A stretch of 64,000 nt of DNA. Origin: Alcanivorax sp. DP30. Its GTDB lineage: Bacteria; Pseudomonadota; Gammaproteobacteria; Pseudomonadales; Alcanivoracaceae. Under the pieces are notes generated by a model. The model had not been told where the DNA came from. It searched no databases and saw nothing but the letters and a program-made list of their open reading frames with translations. A program made the position numbers and the translations under genes. Location of the stretch: contig NZ_WTUY01000005.1 in assembly GCF_009882945.1 (NCBI RefSeq), positions 289,816-353,815 on the forward strand, written 5' to 3'. Each line of letters starts with the position of its first letter. The stretch's first letter is position 1. Positions 9,427 to 19,302 of the stretch are shown in pieces.

Positions 9427-9476
9427 GGTGCGTCCTCCTTTTCAGCGTCCGGCGCCCGGCGTCAGTCATCGGGCGC

Positions 9477-10733
9477 TTACTGCCTGATATGACCATCACC
9501 CAGCACCACCCATTTCTGGCTGGTCAGCCCTTCCAGCCCCACCGGGCCACGGGCGTGGATCTTGTCGGTGGAGATGCCAATTTCGGCGCCTAATCCGTAC
9601 TCGAAGCCATCCGCGAAACGGGTAGAGGCATTTACCATCACCGAACTGGAGTCCACTTCCGTCAGGAAACGCCGGGCCAGGGTGTAGTTTTCGGTAATGA
9701 TCGCCTCGGTGTGGCCGGAGCTGTAACGGTTGATGTGCTCAATGGCCTCATCCAGACCCTTGACGATTTTCACCGCCAGAACCGGCGCCAGATATTCCTC
9801 ACTCCAGTCGGTTTCTGTGGCTTCTGCCATGCCTTCCACCAGGCTGCGTGCCTGCTCACAGCCGCGCAGTTCCACGCCGGCTTCCTGGTAGCGGGCAGCC
9901 AGCTGTGGCAGCACCTGGCCGGCGATGGCATTGGCGACCAGCAGGGTTTCGGTGGTGTTGCAGGTGCCGTAGCGCTGGGTCTTGGCGTTGTAAGCCACTT
10001 CTATGGCCTTGGTGATATCTGCCTGATCGTCGATGTAGGTGTGGCAGTTGCCATCCAGATGCTTGATTACCGGCACGCGGGCCTCGTTGCTGATGCGCTC
10101 AATCAGCCCCTTGCCGCCACGGGGAACAATTACGTCGACGAATTCGGGTTTGCTGATCAGCTCGCCCACTGCGGCGCGATCTGTGGTTTCCACCACCTGG
10201 ACGGCGGTGTCAGGCAAACCGGCTTCACGCAGGCCAACGCGGATGCACTCGGCAATGGCCTGGTTGGCATTAATGGCTTCGGAGCCGCCGCGCAGGATGG
10301 CCGCATTGCCGGATTTCAGGCACAGCGCCGCCGCGTCGATGGTCACATTGGGCCGCGACTCGTAAATGATACCGATAACCCCCAGCGGTACCCGCATTTT
10401 GCCTACCTGGATGCCGGACGGACGGTAGGCAAGGTCAGTGATAGTGCCAACCGGGTCAGCCAGACTGATGATCTGCTCCAGGCCTTCCACCATGCCGTCG
10501 AAACGGGTCGGGGTCAGTTCCAGGCGATCAAGCAGGGCCGCATCCAGGCCGTTCTGGCGGCCGTTGTCCAGATCCTGCTGGTTGGCTTGCAGAATGGCGC
10601 TGCGGTGGCTGCGCAGGGCGCTGGCGATGGCTGCCAGGGCCTTGTCCTTGTCACCGGAGCTGGCGCGGGCCATGGCCCGGGAAGCCTGGCGAGCCTGCTC
10701 GCCAAGACGCTGCATGTATTGCTGGATATTCAT
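9477..10733 (-). CDS. proA: Glutamate-5-semialdehyde dehydrogenase (gamma-glutamyl phosphate reductase)
   Basis: A 418-residue member of the aldehyde dehydrogenase superfamily that reduces gamma-glutamyl phosphate with NADPH, the second step of proline synthesis. Hallmarks are [18 protein letters not shown] (about 115-135), the catalytic cysteine in [10 protein letters not shown] and the C-terminal [16 protein letters not shown]. The length is normal. It leads the leftward block with nadD 50 bases downstream. ATG start at 10733. Confidence 0.97.
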   Translation of the reverse strand: MNIQQYMQRLGEQARQASRAMARASSGDKDKALAAIASALRSHRSAILQANQQDLDNGRQNGLDAALLDRLELTPTRFDGMVEGLEQIISLADPVGTITDLAYRPSGIQVGKMRVPLGVIGIIYESRPNVTIDAAALCLKSGNAAILRGGSEAINANQAIAECIRVGLREAGLPDTAVQVVETTDRAAVGELISKPEFVDVIVPRGGKGLIERISNEARVPVIKHLDGNCHTYIDDQADITKAIEVAYNAKTQRYGTCNTTETLLVANAIAGQVLPQLAARYQEAGVELRGCEQARSLVEGMAEATETDWSEEYLAPVLAVKIVKGLDEAIEHINRYSSGHTEAIITENYTLARRFLTEVDSSSVMVNASTRFADGFEYGLGAEIGISTDKIHARGPVGLEGLTSQKWVVLGDGHIRQ

Positions 10734-11045
10734 AGGGTCACAAACTGAATGAGGTAAAGGGCGATATTATAGCGATAACTGGTGCTTTACGCTTGCACAC
10801 AAATGGTGAAGAATTGAAATCCTTTGCTACACGAATAATGCTAACCCATTGTTTTGTGGTACTAAAGTGCCACTTTTATGGCGCAAATCATTAAAGCGCA
10901 GCAGCGTGTGGCTTTTGCACACACCAGAGTGGCGGGCCCCGGCCGACCTTCTGGTAGAGAAAGCATGAAAAACAGGCACTTCTAGAGGCACCCAAAAACG
11001 CCATAAGGCGTGCCAAACAACAAGAACAAGATACGGAGCCAGCCA
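10734..11045. other. Divergent intergenic region proA / RhlA-like gene
   Basis: This 312-base spacer separates divergent genes and must hold promoters for both. I see no gene. Two short hairpins are visible: GTGGTACT against AGTGCCAC at about 10858-10875, and ACGCC against GGCGT at about 10998-11010. The Shine-Dalgarno GGAG at 11035-11038 decides the start of the following gene. No confident promoter hexamers were found. Confidence 0.5.
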
Positions 11046-12335
11046 ATGGGAATCCATTACGAGGAATATACCCGCGCCTCCATCAAGGCAGACCCTCTGC
11101 AGATGTGGGTAGGTAAATGGCGGATCGATTATCTGGCGTTTGCCCATCCCGACAATGCCCACAAGCCGCCTTTGCTGGTTGTAGGGGGGGCGTTCCAGAA
11201 CTTTACCTCTTACAAGTATTGCGTTGAACGCATTTACGAGGACTTCCCCGTGGTGCTGGTGGACTTGCCGTCCCTGGGCAACAACACCCAGATAGCGCCC
11301 GATCTGAGCATGGAAGATCTGGCTGATCTGCTGTACGAATTTTCCCGCCTTTCCGGTCTGGCCAAGGTGCACCTGATGGGCCTGTCCCTGGGCTCTGCCA
11401 TTGCCAGTACCTTCGCCTACAAGTACCCGGAAGCCACTGGCAAACTGATTGTGGCGGGCATCGTCACCCGTCCACGCAAGAGCTGGCGCATGCTGGTGGA
11501 TGAATCCAAGCGCGTACTGGCGGAAGGCCGCATGGATGAGTTCAGCCAGGCGGTGGTGTTGTACCTGGTGAACTACAACCGTATCAAGGAAACCGGCATT
11601 ACCCCGACGGCTCGCAAATTGTTCTACCGGCAGATGAAGCGGCTGTCCGAGAACGAGCAGGAGCGGTATGTGATCAACGGCAGCCGTCTGCTGTCCGTGG
11701 AGGGCCTGCTGGGTTACCCGGAGTGCGACACCCTGGTGACCACCGGGGAGTACGACAGCTTTACCCTGCCCTGGGAAAACGCCTCCTTTGCCGAGAAGTG
11801 CCCCAACGCCCAGTTCGTGTTGATCAAGGATGCGGACCATTTGCCGCAGCTGGAAAAGCGCGAAGTGTCCCTGGATCTGTTCTCCACCTTCCTGCGTGGG
11901 GAGTCCATCGAAAACGTGGCAGGCACGCGCTACTTCAGGAAAGGCGAATCGAAGACACTGGATCGTCGCCGTGCAGAACGCCTGGTGCCCTGTAACAGCC
12001 ATGGTCATGTCACCAGCGAATCCCGTATTGGTGATCAGTACCGTTTCAACAAGCCGGTGAAGGTGGTGGACATTAACTTCTTCGGTTGTCTGATCAAGCT
12101 GGACGAGCCGGGGTTCTCCCTTGCCGACCATGCCCGGGATTGCACCCTGACCATGGAAAGCCCGGATCTGAAACTGGACCTGCTGGTCTTCGATTACGAT
12201 GACGAAGGCTATCTGCGTTGCCTGTTCAAACACGGCAACATCGCGCTGGCCGATCGTTTCACCGAACTGCTCAAGGACAGCCAGTACTTTCTGAGCCCGA
12301 AAAATGACGGCAAGGTGCACCGGATTTATGGCTAA
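11046..12335 (+). CDS. RhlA-like alpha/beta hydrolase with C-terminal PilZ-like domain
   Basis: A 429-residue cytoplasmic protein. Residues about 40-285 form an alpha/beta hydrolase with nucleophile elbow GLSLGS (S114), an acidic residue in TGEYDS (D237) and H265 in DADHLP. The stretch VVLVDLPSLG and the GEYDSFTLPWE region resemble RhlA, which joins two 3-hydroxyacyl chains for rhamnolipid-type surfactants. Residues about 305-410 look PilZ-like: an RRxxR motif at 308-312 and a degenerate DxNxxG at 342-347 where DxSxxG is expected. The start at 11046 is set by GGAG seven bases upstream; a longer frame from 11010 is less likely. Substrate and c-di-GMP binding are inference. Confidence 0.75.
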   Translation: MGIHYEEYTRASIKADPLQMWVGKWRIDYLAFAHPDNAHKPPLLVVGGAFQNFTSYKYCVERIYEDFPVVLVDLPSLGNNTQIAPDLSMEDLADLLYEFSRLSGLAKVHLMGLSLGSAIASTFAYKYPEATGKLIVAGIVTRPRKSWRMLVDESKRVLAEGRMDEFSQAVVLYLVNYNRIKETGITPTARKLFYRQMKRLSENEQERYVINGSRLLSVEGLLGYPECDTLVTTGEYDSFTLPWENASFAEKCPNAQFVLIKDADHLPQLEKREVSLDLFSTFLRGESIENVAGTRYFRKGESKTLDRRRAERLVPCNSHGHVTSESRIGDQYRFNKPVKVVDINFFGCLIKLDEPGFSLADHARDCTLTMESPDLKLDLLVFDYDDEGYLRCLFKHGNIALADRFTELLKDSQYFLSPKNDGKVHRIYG

Positions 12336-12353
12336 TCTAAAAAGCAATTAATA

Positions 12354-12482
12354 GGTAATAATGAATAATTAATAGCTAAAGGCAAAAGAAAGGTCCAAAC
12401 CTAAAAGGCCGCACCAAGATTTGGGCGCGGCCTTTTTGTTTTCGGGTCTTCGTTATTAATTATTAACTATTAATTATTCATT
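12354..12482. repeat. Terminator cassette copy 1: inverted AT-rich arms around a GGCCGC hairpin
   Basis: Two AT-rich arms, 12361-12378 and 12451-12482, are near-perfect inverted copies of ATGAATAATTAATAG. Between them lies the GGCCGC terminator hairpin. The right arm overlaps the last codons and the TAA stop of the leftward methyltransferase gene. The same layout recurs at 43878-44013 and, one-sided, at 61248-61350. Confidence 0.8.
12403..12439. terminator. Bidirectional rho-independent terminator
   Basis: The stem AAAAGGCCGC (12403-12412) pairs with GCGGCCTTTT, followed by TTTGTTTTC on the plus strand. On the minus strand the A-run becomes a T-run, so it can end transcripts from both convergent genes: the RhlA-like gene from the left and the methyltransferase gene from the right. 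Confidence 0.85.
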
Positions 12483-13331
12483 GCCTTTCACGCTTGCTTC
12501 CATAATCCGCACCATCGGATTGCCGCGGGTTTGCGGGATGGGAAGCTGCCCGTAGTGATCCGCCGGGTTGTGGATCTGCAGGTCGTCGAAGCCGAGCTGT
12601 TTGAAGTGATTGATGGCTTCATCGTCGGCATGGAAATGAAAACCCACCTGGCTGCGCGACACGGCGCCGAGCATGTTGCCGAGCACTTTCAGGGTGCGGT
12701 AGAAGGGCATGCCGCGGTAGAGCGGATAGTTATCCGTGAGGTAGGTGCCTTGCGGGAACGCGCCCAGGGACGCTGCCAGTTTCTTCCAGAATTCGGAAAT
12801 CACGTCCAGCGGGAAGTAGTTCACCAGCCCTTCGGTAATCACAACCACCGGTTTGTTCTGGTCCAGTTGCCCAAGGACATGATCCAGACTCAGTGCTCCC
12901 TCATCGGCAAAGATGTTGATCGGCATAACCCTGTGCCGATTGCTTAGCACCTTATGTTCCTGCAGCAGTTGTTGCTTGCGGCGGGCCATGTCTGGCAGGT
13001 CTGTCTCGATGTAGGTCAGTTGCGGGTATTGCTGGCAGAAACGGTGGCCGCGGGGAGACAGACCGCAGGCAATTTCCACCACCTGGGTGACGCCGCTGTC
13101 GATCAGCTGGTGCAGGCGGTGGTCGATCAGGTGATGACGTTGCAGCAGAAATGTACGAATGTTGCCGCCAACGATGTGGCGTCCCACGTATTCAAATGGC
13201 GCCAGTGCGCCGTACAGGAAGGCGCCTCCACGGGTGCGGAAGAACGGCGCAGAGATGCCGTCACGGGTCCAGACGTGGCCAGTGTACAGGGCGGTAAAGC
13301 TGATGGAGGAGGTATCGCGGGGTTCGCTCAT
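12474..13331 (-). CDS. Class I SAM-dependent methyltransferase (leucine carboxyl methyltransferase-like)
   Basis: A 285-residue protein of the LCMT/PPM1-like O-methyltransferase type. Features include a SAM-binding opening VTQVVEIACGLSPRG (about 85-100), an acidic strand end ETDLPDM and VVVITEGLVNYFP, a typical motif IV of this family. The C-terminal stop lies inside the AT-rich repeat arm. I prefer the ATG at 13331 (MSEPRDTSS); the frame is open to 13427 but that part has no Shine-Dalgarno. Bacterial members often modify small carboxylic acids or polyketide-like molecules; the substrate here is unknown. Confidence 0.75.
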   Translation of the reverse strand: MSEPRDTSSISFTALYTGHVWTRDGISAPFFRTRGGAFLYGALAPFEYVGRHIVGGNIRTFLLQRHHLIDHRLHQLIDSGVTQVVEIACGLSPRGHRFCQQYPQLTYIETDLPDMARRKQQLLQEHKVLSNRHRVMPINIFADEGALSLDHVLGQLDQNKPVVVITEGLVNYFPLDVISEFWKKLAASLGAFPQGTYLTDNYPLYRGMPFYRTLKVLGNMLGAVSRSQVGFHFHADDEAINHFKQLGFDDLQIHNPADHYGQLPIPQTRGNPMVRIMEASVKGNE

Positions 13332-13465
13332 TGTTGTTCTGCTGCTGTTGATCGTGGACTGACAGGCTAGCAGAGTTTGAGGTTCCGGTGATGGCCATTT
13401 GGGCCAAATGGCTGTTCGGAAAGGCAAGATTCAGAGTGGGAGCATGGCTGGGCTGGTGACGCGCT

Positions 13466-13550
13466 CTGCAGGAGCCTGCCTCCAGGCGATTCGCTTGGGT
13501 AAGGGATGAGTCTCGAGGGACAAGAAGCGAGCTGCGAAAGGCAAAAAGCC
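13466..13550. repeat. REP-like dispersed repeat (single copy)
   Basis: Positions 13466-13505 begin with CTGCAGGAGC, contain a short hairpin (GCCTGCCTCCAGGC) and end in TTGGGTAAGG. This matches, with gaps, the arm of the inverted element at 40868-40916. A conserved internal core (CGAGCTGCGAAAGGC) follows at 13527-13541. The rest of the 13332-13600 spacer has no gene; a TGCGTGTTGC motif is at about 13563. Confidence 0.6.
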
Positions 13551-13600
13551 GGTAGTCTGTTTTGCGTGTTGCAGGAAGTGTGTTGTGTGCAGCGTTCCTG

Positions 13601-14602
13601 CTACCGCTCCATACTCCGCGGCAGCGGCTTGCCCGCCAGCCGCAGCGCCAGATTGGTAATGTGCTGCCAGGGATCGCCCTTGGCCATACCTTTGACGCAC
13701 TGGTCGGCGCGGATGGCGCTGGCCTGGGCGGCGCGGATCTGTTGCGAGTTGAGTCGTTGGGCCTGGGCCTGCATGGCGCGGGCCCGTTGTGGTGGCAGAC
13801 GTGGCGGCGGGCCGCCGGCGATCATGCCATCGAGCATGCGGATGTCGCGGCTCAGGGCCCACAGGAGAACCGGGGGTTCGACACCCTCGGCTTTCAGGGT
13901 CTGGATGATATGCATTACCCGATGGGCATCGCCCTGGGCGGTGGCTTCAGTGAGATCGAAAGGGGAGTAGCGGCTGGAATCGCCCACCGCCTGCTGTACG
14001 TCTTCCGGACTGACCTGGCCGTTTTCCACCAGCAGGGACAGCTTGTCCACTTCCTGTGCGGCAGCCAGCAGGTTCCCTTCGCTGCGCTCGATCAACAATG
14101 CCATGGCATCATCGTTGGCATGCAGGCCACGACTGGCGAGACGGTCCTGAAGCCAGTTACGCAGGTTGTTGCCTTCCACTGGCCACACCTCAACGATGGC
14201 GCCAACTTCATCCAGGGCTTTTACCCAGGCACTGTTCCAGTCCTTGCGACGATCCAGCTTGGAGCACTGGATCAGCAGCAGGGTGTCTGAGGAGGGCGCG
14301 GCGAAAAGATCGCGGAGGATCTGGCTGCCATTCTTGTCCGGTCGTTTGCTGCCCAGCATCAGTTCCAGAATGCGGCGGCCACCAAACAGACTCATGCTCT
14401 GGGCTTCGTTCAGCAGGGCGTTCCAGTCGATTCCGGTATCGGAAGAAAAACGATGGCGTTCCTCAAAACCTTGATCACGGGCGGCCCGGCGCAGGTCGTC
14501 GAGCAGTTCCTGTTGCTGCAGGGGTTCGTCACCGGCGACCAGATACACCGGTTTCAGGTCCGCAGACAGGTGCTTGCCGAGTTGCTCCGGGCGCAGCCGC
14601 AT
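13601..14602 (-). CDS. holA: DNA polymerase III subunit delta
   Basis: A 333-residue clamp-loader subunit that opens the beta clamp. The N-terminal Rossmann-like part (PVYLVAGDEPLQQQELL), the middle SEGNLLAAAQEVDKL helix and a C-terminal collar domain ending IRADQCVKGM match the family. It starts one base after the lptE stop, as in the usual leuS-lptE-holA order. In E. coli nadD follows holA; here nadD is in a separate block about 4 kb away. Confidence 0.95.
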   Translation of the reverse strand: MRLRPEQLGKHLSADLKPVYLVAGDEPLQQQELLDDLRRAARDQGFEERHRFSSDTGIDWNALLNEAQSMSLFGGRRILELMLGSKRPDKNGSQILRDLFAAPSSDTLLLIQCSKLDRRKDWNSAWVKALDEVGAIVEVWPVEGNNLRNWLQDRLASRGLHANDDAMALLIERSEGNLLAAAQEVDKLSLLVENGQVSPEDVQQAVGDSSRYSPFDLTEATAQGDAHRVMHIIQTLKAEGVEPPVLLWALSRDIRMLDGMIAGGPPPRLPPQRARAMQAQAQRLNSQQIRAAQASAIRADQCVKGMAKGDPWQHITNLALRLAGKPLPRSMER

Positions 14603-14603
14603 C

Positions 14604-15098
14604 TCAGTAGGGCTCCCAGCGCTGTGAGGCGGTGGCGACCTGGTTGATCAGGCGGATGGTCATGTCCTCATAGAGGTCATCACGGACCAGATCTTCTTCA
14701 TCGGAAGAGGCGGTGGCGTTTTCCGGGTACCAGGGCAGGGTCCGAATGGCGCGCAGTCGGGCCGGGGTGGTGAGCAGGGCGCCGGTTTTGCGGTCCTGGA
14801 GATGCCAGTAAAGGGTATAGCGCAACTCAATTTCTGCCTGGCGGCCCTGGGCATCCACTGCTGAGGTGCGGCGCATCCAGTCTTCGTCATCAATAATCAG
14901 CAGGTAGGGGGACTCGCCGTGCACCAACACGCCTTGTTTCTCCAGCTGGTCTTCCAGGCTGTAGCGCAGCTCGGTGCTGGCCCCGCTGAGAGTGAGGCTT
15001 TCCACATTGGGTTTGTGGGTTGCGCCACGTAGCTGCCAGCCACAGGCGCTGAGCAGCAGGGTCAGTAGCAGGGTGATGATGCCAGCAACAGCCTTCAT
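14604..15098 (-). CDS. lptE: LPS-assembly lipoprotein LptE
   Basis: A 164-residue outer-membrane lipoprotein that plugs the LptD barrel and helps insert lipopolysaccharide. The signal peptide ends in the lipobox LLSAC and is followed by GWQLRG, the LptE signature after the lipidated cysteine. The two-layer alpha/beta pattern and the C-terminal DDLYEDMTIRLINQV helix fit. It lies between leuS and holA, the conserved arrangement. Confidence 0.94.
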   Translation of the reverse strand: MKAVAGIITLLLTLLLSACGWQLRGATHKPNVESLTLSGASTELRYSLEDQLEKQGVLVHGESPYLLIIDDEDWMRRTSAVDAQGRQAEIELRYTLYWHLQDRKTGALLTTPARLRAIRTLPWYPENATASSDEEDLVRDDLYEDMTIRLINQVATASQRWEPY

Positions 15099-15134
15099 GG
15101 AAACCTCATGATCGGGCAGCGGTTCGGTTTATTT

Positions 15135-15178
15135 CAGGGCGGAATTCCTGCGGGAAAAGTCCGCCGGTTTCCGCCCTG
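15135..15178. other. Hairpin in the leuS-lptE spacer
   Basis: A perfect ten-base inverted repeat (CAGGGCGGAA at 15135-15144 with TTCCGCCCTG at 15169-15178) encloses a smaller nested pair. There is no T-run after it on the minus strand, so it is not a standard terminator. It sits between the lptE start and the leuS stop, both read leftwards, so it lies in the mRNA between leuS and lptE and may tune downstream expression or stabilise the message. Confidence 0.5.
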
Positions 15179-15182
15179 CAGT

Positions 15183-17633
<2,451 letters not shown>

Positions 17634-17801
17634 TCACAATAACAACGGAAATGGGGTGCGGAACCTTTGGGTGGCTTTTGGGCCAGAATAGATCAAGGGT
17701 ACCGGCAAAGGAGACATAGGATACATGAGCTGGGCACGGATTTCTCAATGCGCTGGGGGTATTCGCGGTTTTTGTCGGACCGGATACCGGGAGTCTTGCC
17801 C

Positions 17802-18413
17802 ATGGCGCTGACCTGGCTGGCACTGATGGTGCTGGTGGGGGCAACCCTGCCGGCCATTGTGCGGGGGCTTTTGCCGCCGTTGCCACGACGCATTGCCGGG
17901 GTGACGCCTCAGGCGGTAGTGGTGCTGGGCGCAGGCCGACGGCAGCGAAACGGCCAGTTTTCCCTGACCACGCGCGGGTTGCGACGACTGCAGCTGGCGG
18001 CCAGATTGGCCTATGAGCATGGTTTGCCGCTCGTGGTCAGCGGCGGGATGAAACATGGGCTTAAGCTCAGCGAGCCTTCCGAGGCGGAACTGATGGCGGA
18101 GCAGGTGCGTCGCCACTGGCCTCAGTTAACGGTGTTGCTGGAAGGCGATAGCCGTAGCACCTGGGAAAATGCGGTCAAGACCGCCGAGTTGCTGGCGGAT
18201 CAGCAAATTGATGAAGTGATTCTGGTCAGCGATCGCATCCATTTGCCCCGTGCGCTGCTGTGCTTCCAGAGTCAGGGGGTGCTGGCCCAGGCCGCCTGGC
18301 AAAAACGTCTCCCCAAACAGGCCTGGCGTCCCTCCGCCGGAGCGTTATCCATGGTGCCGGAGATCTGGTACGAGTGGCTGGCGTTGGTGTGGTATCACCT
18401 GCGGTACTTATAG
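17802..18413 (+). CDS. YdcF/ElyC (DUF218) family membrane protein
   Basis: A 203-residue protein with one N-terminal membrane helix (about 3-25) and a DUF218 domain starting at QAVVVLGAGRRQRNGQ. The later motifs LVVSGGMKHG and DSRSTWENAVKTAELL are the family core. ElyC-like members affect envelope integrity and lipid-carrier metabolism. Starts are ambiguous: ATG 17802 has GGGAG eight bases upstream and is preferred; ATG 17748 would add 18 residues. It is divergent from leuS. Confidence 0.8.
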   Translation: MALTWLALMVLVGATLPAIVRGLLPPLPRRIAGVTPQAVVVLGAGRRQRNGQFSLTTRGLRRLQLAARLAYEHGLPLVVSGGMKHGLKLSEPSEAELMAEQVRRHWPQLTVLLEGDSRSTWENAVKTAELLADQQIDEVILVSDRIHLPRALLCFQSQGVLAQAAWQKRLPKQAWRPSAGALSMVPEIWYEWLALVWYHLRYL

Positions 18414-18432
18414 CTACGAGCTACGAGCTACG
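18412..18432. repeat. Short tandem repeat AGCTACG x3
   Basis: Three exact copies of the heptamer AGCTACG begin two bases into the stop codon of the DUF218 gene and are followed by CTCG. A single GAGCTACGA also occurs at about 30345. Length-variable tracts of this kind can slip, but nothing shows that this one regulates a gene. Confidence 0.6.
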
Positions 18433-18853
18433 CTCGATTTGATAGAAAAACCTGGAAAAGTTCCCCGGGTTTTCCGAAGAACGTGAATGCCTTCCAGATC
18501 GTTGAGTTCGGCGCAACCAGATATCCTGTGACCCAGTAGGAACGTGGCGCAGCGGAGTAACGCACGAAGTGTGGCCCCGAAGTGGGCGTAGTGAATAACC
18601 TATGCTTGCATGGCGATACGAGCCACAGCGAGGAATGGGAGATGCCTCTTTTCTACGAAGCCCTGCAGGAACACCGTTTAGGTTGCGAACCGTGCGTAGC
18701 ACGGCATCCACTGAAGGGCGATCAGGCGCTTCAGTGCTCCACAGGTCTCTGGGAAACCTCCCCCTTTGGTTGGCTCGCTGCGCTCGGTTCGTCCCCTGGA
18801 AGGGAACGCCTACTGATTTATTGCCGCATTGCGGCTAGCGGTTTGCAGCGAGC
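18414..18853. other. Gene-free 440-base spacer with repeat remnants
   Basis: No gene is supported here. From 18533 to 18600 lies copy 1 of a dispersed repeat (see separate entry). Around 18655-18675 a second CTGCAGGA core follows ACGAAGCC, as in the elements at 40700 and 45912. The remaining sequence has short frames only, with no Shine-Dalgarno or family likeness. It looks like a landing zone for repeat elements between two converging transcripts. Confidence 0.6.
18533..18600 (+). repeat. Dispersed repeat D, copy 1
   Basis: About 68 bases. The core AGCGGAGTAACGCACG followed by AGTG, then GTGAATAACC, is shared with 57168-57243 (same strand) and with 46072-46139 (opposite strand). The left end is a degenerate form of the CTGCAGGA start seen in the other copies. 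Confidence 0.7.
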
Positions 18854-19279
18854 CTACCCCCGACGCTGATCCAGCCTGCCGGTCAAACCACTCAGGTCGT
18901 AGCCTGCGGCCGCGGCAGTCTTGAGGATGGTGTCGTTGTCCAGTTCATCGGCCTGGCTCAGGGCCCACAGGGTGGTGCAGCGGGTGCCGGTGCGGCAGAA
19001 GGCGAGTATCGGGGTTTCCGCCAGGGAAACGATGGCGTCGAAACCGTCTATGTCGGTTTCGCTGATGTTGCTGCCCACTACCGGCTGATGGGCATACTCC
19101 AGTCCTGCGGCTTCGGCGGCGGCGGCCATTTCGGCGCTGCTGGGCTGGTCTTCCGCTTCACCATCGGGGCGGTTGTTGATGACCATCTTGAAGCCCGCTT
19201 TGGCCAGTTCGGCCATGTCTTGCGGTTGCAGCTGTTCGGCGACAAAGAGGGTATCGGTCAATTTCCTGGTAGTCGTCAT
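18854..19279 (-). CDS. DUF442 / TIGR01244 phosphatase-like (rhodanese-like) protein
   Basis: A 141-residue stand-alone DUF442 domain. Its fold is that of dual-specificity phosphatases, and the P-loop is AFCRTGTRC (C95, R100). In bigR-type sulfide operons this domain is fused to the persulfide dioxygenase Blh, where it acts as a sulfurtransferase-like module. Here it is a separate gene at the end of an operon that also encodes the dioxygenase. The role is probably sulfane-sulfur handling, but the exact reaction is not shown by sequence. Confidence 0.82.
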   Translation of the reverse strand: MTTTRKLTDTLFVAEQLQPQDMAELAKAGFKMVINNRPDGEAEDQPSSAEMAAAAEAAGLEYAHQPVVGSNISETDIDGFDAIVSLAETPILAFCRTGTRCTTLWALSQADELDNDTILKTAAAAGYDLSGLTGRLDQRRG

Positions 19280-19302
19280 GGGGACTCCTTGATGATTTGT
19301 TG

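Noticed and set aside
10827-12347. A 506-codon frame antisense to the RhlA-like gene
   Set aside because: No Shine-Dalgarno, no family motif, and the sense strand has hydrolase motifs.
18582-18869. Frames of 78-95 codons in the 18.5 kb spacer
   Set aside because: They run through the dispersed repeat and show no family pattern.
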